From an uncultured Porphyromonadaceae bacterium (lineage in GTDB: Bacteria > Bacteroidota > Bacteroidia > Bacteroidales > Muribaculaceae), in the NCBI GenBank assembly GCA_902489275.1, contig CABTZK010000010.1, positions 1-63,156 on the forward strand: 63,156 bases of DNA. The letters are read 5' to 3'. Shown here in pieces: positions 58,993 through 63,156 of this stretch. Under the pieces are notes generated by a model, which was not told where the DNA came from, did not search any database, and saw only the letters and a program-made list of their open reading frames with translations. Made by a program: the position numbers and the translations under genes. Within the stretch, counting starts at the first letter, position 1. The number at the start of each line of letters is the position of its first letter.

Positions 58993-60248
58993 TGTGTGCA
59001 GTGGCAATGAAGATGATGAAATATGCGATGAGCGCGTTGGCTTTTTTAGCCTCGATGACCAGTGCGACGTGTTCGGGCCACGCAGCGGCCAACAAGCCGC
59101 CCGTCACTCAAACGGGTCAAAAGGTCGACACGGTCGTGGTGGGAGCGGCGCAGCCCGAAAAATACGTGCCCTTGCTCAAAGGCAAGCGCATCGCCTTGCT
59201 CAGCAACCAGACGGGCATAGTGGGCAATTGCCATGTGCTCGATGTCATGCTCGAGAAAGGCCTCAAGGTGGTCACGATCTTCTCGCCAGAGCATGGGTTT
59301 CGCGGCACAGCCGATGCCGGAGAAAAAGTGAGCAGCAGTGTCGACGAGAAAACGGGAATACCCATTGCCTCGCTCTATGACGGGAAATCGCCCATGCCCA
59401 GTGCCGAGGTCATGAAAAAGTTTGATGTGATTGTAGTCGATATTCAGGATGTGGGATTGCGCTTCTACACCTATTATATCACGATGATTAACCTCATGGA
59501 CGCTGCCACGGTCTGCAACAAGCAAGTGGTGGTCTTCGACCGCCCCAACCCCAATGGCATGACCGTCGACGGACCTGTGCTCGACATGAGCCTCAAGAGT
59601 GGTGTCGGGCGGCTGCCCATTCCCGTCGTGTATGGCATGACCATGGGCGAGCTGGCACGCATGGCCAATGGCGAGGGTTGGCTCAAGGCGGGCAAGCAGG
59701 TTGACCTCCATGTGATTCCTTGCAAGAACTACACCCACCGCACCCGCTACCAGCTGCCTGTTGCCCCCAGCCCAAATTTGCCCAACATGCTCAGTGTCTA
59801 TCTCTATCCCAGCCTTTGCTATTTCGAGGGCACAACCGTGAGCTTGGGGCGGGGGACCGATTTCCCTTTCCAGTGCTATGGCCATCCCGACATGACCGGT
59901 TGCGATTTCACGTTCACGCCATCGAGCCGTTTCGGAGCCAAGTCACCGCCACAGCTGGGCAAGCTGTGCCACGGTGTGGACTTGCGCAAGTTGGACGTTG
60001 AGAAAGTGATTGCCGAGGGCATCAACTTGGGTTACGTCATCGATGCCTATCAGAATCTCACGCGTCAGGGCAAGCCATTCCTGCTCAAAGAGGGCGACCG
60101 CAACTTCTTCAACTTGCTCATGGGCAGCAAGGAGGTGTACCCCATGATTCAGCAGGGCAAATCGGCTGCCGAGATCAAGGCTTCGTGGAAAGGCGATGTG
60201 GAGGAATTTAAAAAGCGACGCAAGCCCTATTTGCTATATCCCGAATAA
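58992..60248 (+). CDS. namZ: Exo-beta-N-acetylmuramidase NamZ (DUF1343)
   Basis: Releases N-acetylmuramic acid from the non-reducing end of peptidoglycan fragments (GH171). 418 residues; start overlaps the previous stop (TAATG), and MKYAMSALAFLASMTSATC further on is signal-peptide-like (an ATG at 59007 is an alternative). Family pattern: KGKRIALLSNQTGIVGNCH, VTIFSPEHGFRGTADAGEKV, FDVIVVDIQDVGLRFYTYYI, VFDRPNPNGMTVDGPVLD and LGRGTDFPFQCYGHPDM. It probably acts in the periplasm or at the surface. The symporter gene 44 bases downstream could import the released sugar. Confidence 0.9.
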   Translation: MCAVAMKMMKYAMSALAFLASMTSATCSGHAAANKPPVTQTGQKVDTVVVGAAQPEKYVPLLKGKRIALLSNQTGIVGNCHVLDVMLEKGLKVVTIFSPEHGFRGTADAGEKVSSSVDEKTGIPIASLYDGKSPMPSAEVMKKFDVIVVDIQDVGLRFYTYYITMINLMDAATVCNKQVVVFDRPNPNGMTVDGPVLDMSLKSGVGRLPIPVVYGMTMGELARMANGEGWLKAGKQVDLHVIPCKNYTHRTRYQLPVAPSPNLPNMLSVYLYPSLCYFEGTTVSLGRGTDFPFQCYGHPDMTGCDFTFTPSSRFGAKSPPQLGKLCHGVDLRKLDVEKVIAEGINLGYVIDAYQNLTRQGKPFLLKEGDRNFFNLLMGSKEVYPMIQQGKSAAEIKASWKGDVEEFKKRRKPYLLYPE

Positions 60249-60292
60249 ATCGTGTTGTGCAAACGACAAACCTTATAAATATTTAACGCAAG

Positions 60293-61738
60293 ATGACAAC
60301 TCCTTGGATTGTACTCACTGCCATTGTCGGCTACTTTATTGTTCTTTTCTTCGTCTCGTGGCTGGCCTCGCGCAAAAGCGATACCCAAACAGCCCTCACT
60401 GGGGGGCGCCAAGCGCCGTGGTTCATCGTGGCCATAGCCATGATTGGCGCGCCCATTTCGGGAGTCACTTTCATTTCTGTCCCCGGCATGGTGCTCTCGT
60501 CACAGTACAGTTATATGCAGATGGTGATGGGGTTTGCCGTGGGGTATTTTGTGATTGCCTATGTGTTGATGCCGCTGTTTTTCAAGCGCAACCTGGTGTC
60601 GATTTACGGCTACTTAGAAGAGCGTTTCGGTGCCAAGACCCACAAGACGGGTGCTTGGTTCTTTTTCGTCAGCAAGATGCTTGGAGCGGCAGTGAGGTTT
60701 CTCGTCGTGTGTGTGAGCTTGCAGATTTTGGTGTTTGATCCACTGCACATTCCATTTGTGGTGAACATTGTCATCACCATAGCCCTCATTTTCCTCTACA
60801 CGCTGCAAGGTGGCGTGAAAACCGTGATTTGGACCGACACGCTCAAGAGCTTGTGTCTCATCCTCTCGGTGGTGCTTTGCATCGTGTTCGTGTCCACGGG
60901 GCTCGGGGGCGAGGGCAGTATCGTGGATAAAATCGCAAGTAGCGGCACCGCTCGCGTTTTCTACTTCGACAATCCTAACGAGGGCACCTATTTTTGGAAG
61001 CAGTTCCTGGCAGGCATCTTCATGGTCATCGCCATGACGGGACTTGATCAAGACCTCATGCAGCGCACGTTAGCCAGCAAAAATGTGGCCGAGTCCAAAA
61101 AGGGGCTTGTTGTCAGTGGAATCACCCAAGTCTTTGTCGTGGCGCTGTTTCTTGTGTTAGGCTCTATTCTTGCGCTTTATATTCAGGAACACGGCATTGC
61201 CATGCCACAAAAGGCCGACACGCTGTTTAGCCTCGTGGCGTGGGACAAGGGAATGCCCGTGATCGTGGGCATCGTGTTTGTGCTCGGCTTCGTGTCAGCA
61301 GGCTATTCGGCAGCAGGATCCGCGCTCACGGCATTGACCACATCGTTCACAGTCGACATCCTTGAAAGCGACAAGAAGCAAAGCGAAAAGCAACTGGGGA
61401 AAAAACGGCGCAAAGTGCACATTATGATGGCCGTCATCATGGGTGTAATCATCCTGGCTTTCTATTATGCCAACAACGACAGTGCCATCAAGTTGGTCTA
61501 CGCGCTCGCCAGCTACACCTATGGTCCCATCTTGGGCCTGTTTGCCTATGGCATGTTCACCAAGTGCGCGGTGCGCGACAAGTGGGTGCCGCTGGTGTGC
61601 GTCTTGTCACCTGTTCTCAGTTGGGTGCTCCAGGATGTGGCAGCGGCATATTGGAACTATGAGATTGGATTCGAGCTGCTGCTCTACAACGCCGCATTCA
61701 CTGTGATCGGACTTTGGGGACTGAAAGTCAGTAAGTAA
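60293..61738 (+). CDS. Sodium:solute symporter family transporter
   Basis: 481 residues with about 13 membrane segments of the SSS/LeuT fold: SDTQTALTGGRQAPWFIVAI (start of the transport core), ISGVTFISVPGMVLSSQYSY, YGYLEERFGAKTHKTGAWFF and GYSAAGSALTALTTSFTVD. The substrate is not readable from motifs; sugars, pantothenate, proline and sialic acid are all SSS substrates. The neighbouring NamZ suggests N-acetylmuramic acid or a related amino sugar. Downstream is a WYL regulator. Confidence 0.9.
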   Translation: MTTPWIVLTAIVGYFIVLFFVSWLASRKSDTQTALTGGRQAPWFIVAIAMIGAPISGVTFISVPGMVLSSQYSYMQMVMGFAVGYFVIAYVLMPLFFKRNLVSIYGYLEERFGAKTHKTGAWFFFVSKMLGAAVRFLVVCVSLQILVFDPLHIPFVVNIVITIALIFLYTLQGGVKTVIWTDTLKSLCLILSVVLCIVFVSTGLGGEGSIVDKIASSGTARVFYFDNPNEGTYFWKQFLAGIFMVIAMTGLDQDLMQRTLASKNVAESKKGLVVSGITQVFVVALFLVLGSILALYIQEHGIAMPQKADTLFSLVAWDKGMPVIVGIVFVLGFVSAGYSAAGSALTALTTSFTVDILESDKKQSEKQLGKKRRKVHIMMAVIMGVIILAFYYANNDSAIKLVYALASYTYGPILGLFAYGMFTKCAVRDKWVPLVCVLSPVLSWVLQDVAAAYWNYEIGFELLLYNAAFTVIGLWGLKVSK

Positions 61739-61757
61739 TCCGTTCTTCATTTGGTCA

Positions 61758-62657
61758 ATGGCAAGGAGCAACATCGCGACCTATATTTGGATGATCGACA
61801 CGATTGAGCGGAGGGGACGCATCACGCTCGACGAGTTGAACCGCCTGTGGATGCTCTCGCCGCTAAGCGAGGGGAATCCCATGCCCAAGAGAACTTTTCA
61901 CAATCACCGCAAGGCCATTGAGCAGATGTTTAACATCACGCTCAGGTGCAAACGCTCCACATTTGAGTACTACATCGACCACGATGGCACCGAGGCGCAA
62001 AGCCGCATGCAGCGCTGGCTTCTCGACTCGATGTCGATCAGCGGACTGATTAGCGACTCCCAGAGCATCAGCAGCCGGGTCATTCTTGAAGATGTGCCGT
62101 CGGCAAGGGATCACTTGCCTGTGGTCATCGATGCCATGAAGCAAAACCACCGCATCCGCTTTGACTATCGCAGCTACAAGCGGGCAAATCCCACCGAGGT
62201 AGTGCTGGAACCCTATTTCGTGAAAATCTTCAAGCAACTGTGGTATGTGATTGGTTATCATGTGAAAGAGCAGAAAGTGAAAACCTATGCCCTCGACCGA
62301 ATGAGCAGCCTGCACATTGCCGAGGAAACTTTTGTCTTGCCTGATGGCATCGATGGCATCGGGTTTTTCAAGGATTGCTTCGGCATTAGCACGAGCCAGG
62401 GCGAGGCCAAGGACATTACCTTGCGCGTGAGCAGCACCCAGGCCAAGTACTTTCGCGCGCTCCCCCTCCACCACTCGCAGCGTGAGGAGATGCACGACAG
62501 CCACAGTATCTTTCACTATCACATGAAACTCACCTATGACCTTAAGGAGGAGCTGATGAGCCACGGCAGCGACATCGAGGTCTTGTCGCCGCCAGAACTC
62601 AAAGCTCAAATCGTGAGCGAGCTCCGCACGACTTTAGCCCACTATGGGCAGCAGTGA
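61758..62657 (+). CDS. WYL-domain transcriptional regulator
   Basis: 299 residues. N-terminal winged helix-turn-helix (GRITLDELNRLWMLSPLSEG, RTFHNHRKAIEQMFNITLRC) and a C-terminal WYL domain: NHRIRFDYRSYKRANPTEVV, LEPYFVKIFKQLWYVIGYHV and KTYALDRMSSLHIAEETFVL, with the WYV triplet in place of WYL. Such proteins sense small ligands or nucleotides and regulate nearby genes or stress loci. It follows the symporter by 19 bases and could control the namZ-symporter unit. Confidence 0.9.
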   Translation: MARSNIATYIWMIDTIERRGRITLDELNRLWMLSPLSEGNPMPKRTFHNHRKAIEQMFNITLRCKRSTFEYYIDHDGTEAQSRMQRWLLDSMSISGLISDSQSISSRVILEDVPSARDHLPVVIDAMKQNHRIRFDYRSYKRANPTEVVLEPYFVKIFKQLWYVIGYHVKEQKVKTYALDRMSSLHIAEETFVLPDGIDGIGFFKDCFGISTSQGEAKDITLRVSSTQAKYFRALPLHHSQREEMHDSHSIFHYHMKLTYDLKEELMSHGSDIEVLSPPELKAQIVSELRTTLAHYGQQ

Positions 62658-62827
62658 GTGTGGAGAACCTTTTTTAAGGATGATAGGTCATTTGCAAGTT
62701 CAAAAATGAGAATTTCGCTCGTTTTTTATTTTTTTTCTGACATGGTTTTAATCTAAAGAGAATGAGTGGGTTATGATATTTATTTGGACTTATTGAAAAA
62801 GTTTTTAAGCTTTTTCCCCTTAAAAAA
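62658..62827 (+). other. Intergenic region before the rRNA promoters
   Basis: AT-rich; contains the short palindrome CCTTTTTTAAGG (62670-62681). No gene or clear terminator is seen. Confidence 0.5.
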
Positions 62828-62859
62828 TTTGGTTAATTCTGGAATTTGGCCTACCTTTG
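62828..62859 (+). promoter_or_regulatory. First of two tandem strong promoters
   Basis: TTTG (62828-62831), 20 bases, TACCTTTG (62852-62859), full consensus, in the sequence context AAATTTGG ... TACCTTTGCAG usual before Bacteroidota rRNA operons. Confidence 0.8.
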
Positions 62860-62942
62860 CAGTTGCAAACAAAGGTCTGACACTATTCTGGCAGAGAGAA
62901 AATGAGTTTTCTCAATCGAAGAATAAAAAAATATCGAAAAAA

Positions 62943-62974
62943 TTTGGTCAGTTCCAAAAAACGATGTACCTTTG
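62943..62974 (+). promoter_or_regulatory. Second tandem strong promoter
   Basis: TTTG (62943-62946), 20 bases, TACCTTTG (62967-62974), followed by CAG. Almost identical in layout to the one 115 bases upstream. Confidence 0.8.
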
Positions 62975-62980
62975 CAGCAC

Positions 62981-63156
62981 TTTCGTCTCACGATGAAAAT
63001 CTGTGAGCGATTTTTTTGACGCCAATTTTATTTGGCGAGTTCTTTGAAATATTTGCGATAGAAGAAACTTGACAGCAAGGAAGAGAGACGGTGTCTGGAA
63101 GGCATGTCTCCCGTCAAGAATCCGAGCGACAGGTAATCGTAACAGTAGAACGGCAA
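62981..63156 (+). other. Leader of a probable rRNA operon (16S begins beyond the window)
   Basis: Transcribed leader with a CGCCAA/TTGGCG hairpin (63020-63037) and, just after, GTTCTTTGA (63039-63047), which resembles the boxA-type antitermination element of Bacteroidota rRNA leaders. No coding frame runs to the end. The downstream 16S gene is not in the window, so the assignment rests on promoter and leader pattern only. Confidence 0.7.

Noticed and set aside
1..63156. CRISPR array, prophage, insertion sequence or integron
   Set aside because: No direct repeats with regular spacing, no transposase or integrase protein, no terminal inverted repeats, and no phage genes were seen.

Overview
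The window looks like chromosomal DNA from a Bacteroidales bacterium with moderately high GC; the family is uncertain, with a Muribaculaceae/Prevotellaceae/Porphyromonadaceae-like gut or host-associated lineage the best guess. Support comes from the promoter type (TTTG, about 19-21 bases, then TAnnTTTG, seen many times), a SusC/SusD pair, a six-gene type IX secretion (T9SS) cluster, lysyl-tRNA synthetase and LepB of the long Bacteroidota forms, and many signal-peptide and lipoprotein genes. There is no sign of prophage, IS element, CRISPR or tRNA. It reads as core chromosome with a few accessory envelope loci.

Layout. 1-2.5 kb: the end of a secreted protein with a sorting-like tail, then on the minus strand kdsD, a TPR protein and dtd. 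2.6-5.7 kb: a large outer-membrane beta-barrel protein. 5.8-9.6 kb: a probable metal-acquisition operon (small CPIC membrane protein, TonB receptor, His-rich lipoprotein). 9.8-11.9 kb: lepB and a WbqC-family gene. 12.0-14.2 kb: a secreted protein of unknown function with a sorting-like tail. 14.9-20.9 kb: a susC-susD operon with two further lipoproteins and no glycan-degrading enzymes. 21.0-25.3 kb: recF and a DUF721 gene, divergent from mazG-deoC-thyA-folA. 25.3-28.2 kb: an MBL-fold hydrolase and a zinc/cadmium-type P-ATPase. 28.3-34.8 kb: minus-strand housekeeping genes (yceD-rpmF-fabH-era-der, and upp/pgi). 35.0-37.3 kb: a glycosyltransferase and an acyltransferase. 37.4-44.4 kb: porT-porP-porK-porL-porM-porN. 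44.8-47.5 kb: a second acyltransferase and a beta-helix secreted protein. 47.7-52.4 kb: a Na/Pi cotransporter, lysS and small genes. 52.5-60.2 kb: two PorZ-like proteins around sdaA, then namZ. 60.3-62.7 kb: a sodium:solute symporter and a WYL regulator. The last 300 bases are tandem strong promoters and the leader of what is very probably an rRNA operon lying just past the window.

How the genes fit together. The most coherent theme is T9SS: the inner-membrane motor (PorL/PorM), the periplasmic ring (PorK/PorN), the associated outer-membrane proteins PorP and PorT, two PorZ-like beta-propeller proteins related to the cell-surface attachment complex, and at least three candidate cargo proteins ending in short type-A-like C-terminal domains. 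T9SS attaches cargo to a special LPS, so the nearby glycosyltransferase, two acyltransferases and kdsD may contribute to envelope glycolipid, but that link is inference. Two nutrient-uptake systems are present: a probable zinc or copper TonB system and a SusCD system whose partner lipoproteins recall peptide importers. NamZ plus the symporter suggests scavenging of peptidoglycan sugar.

All functional calls are from reading the sequence and family knowledge; no database search was possible.
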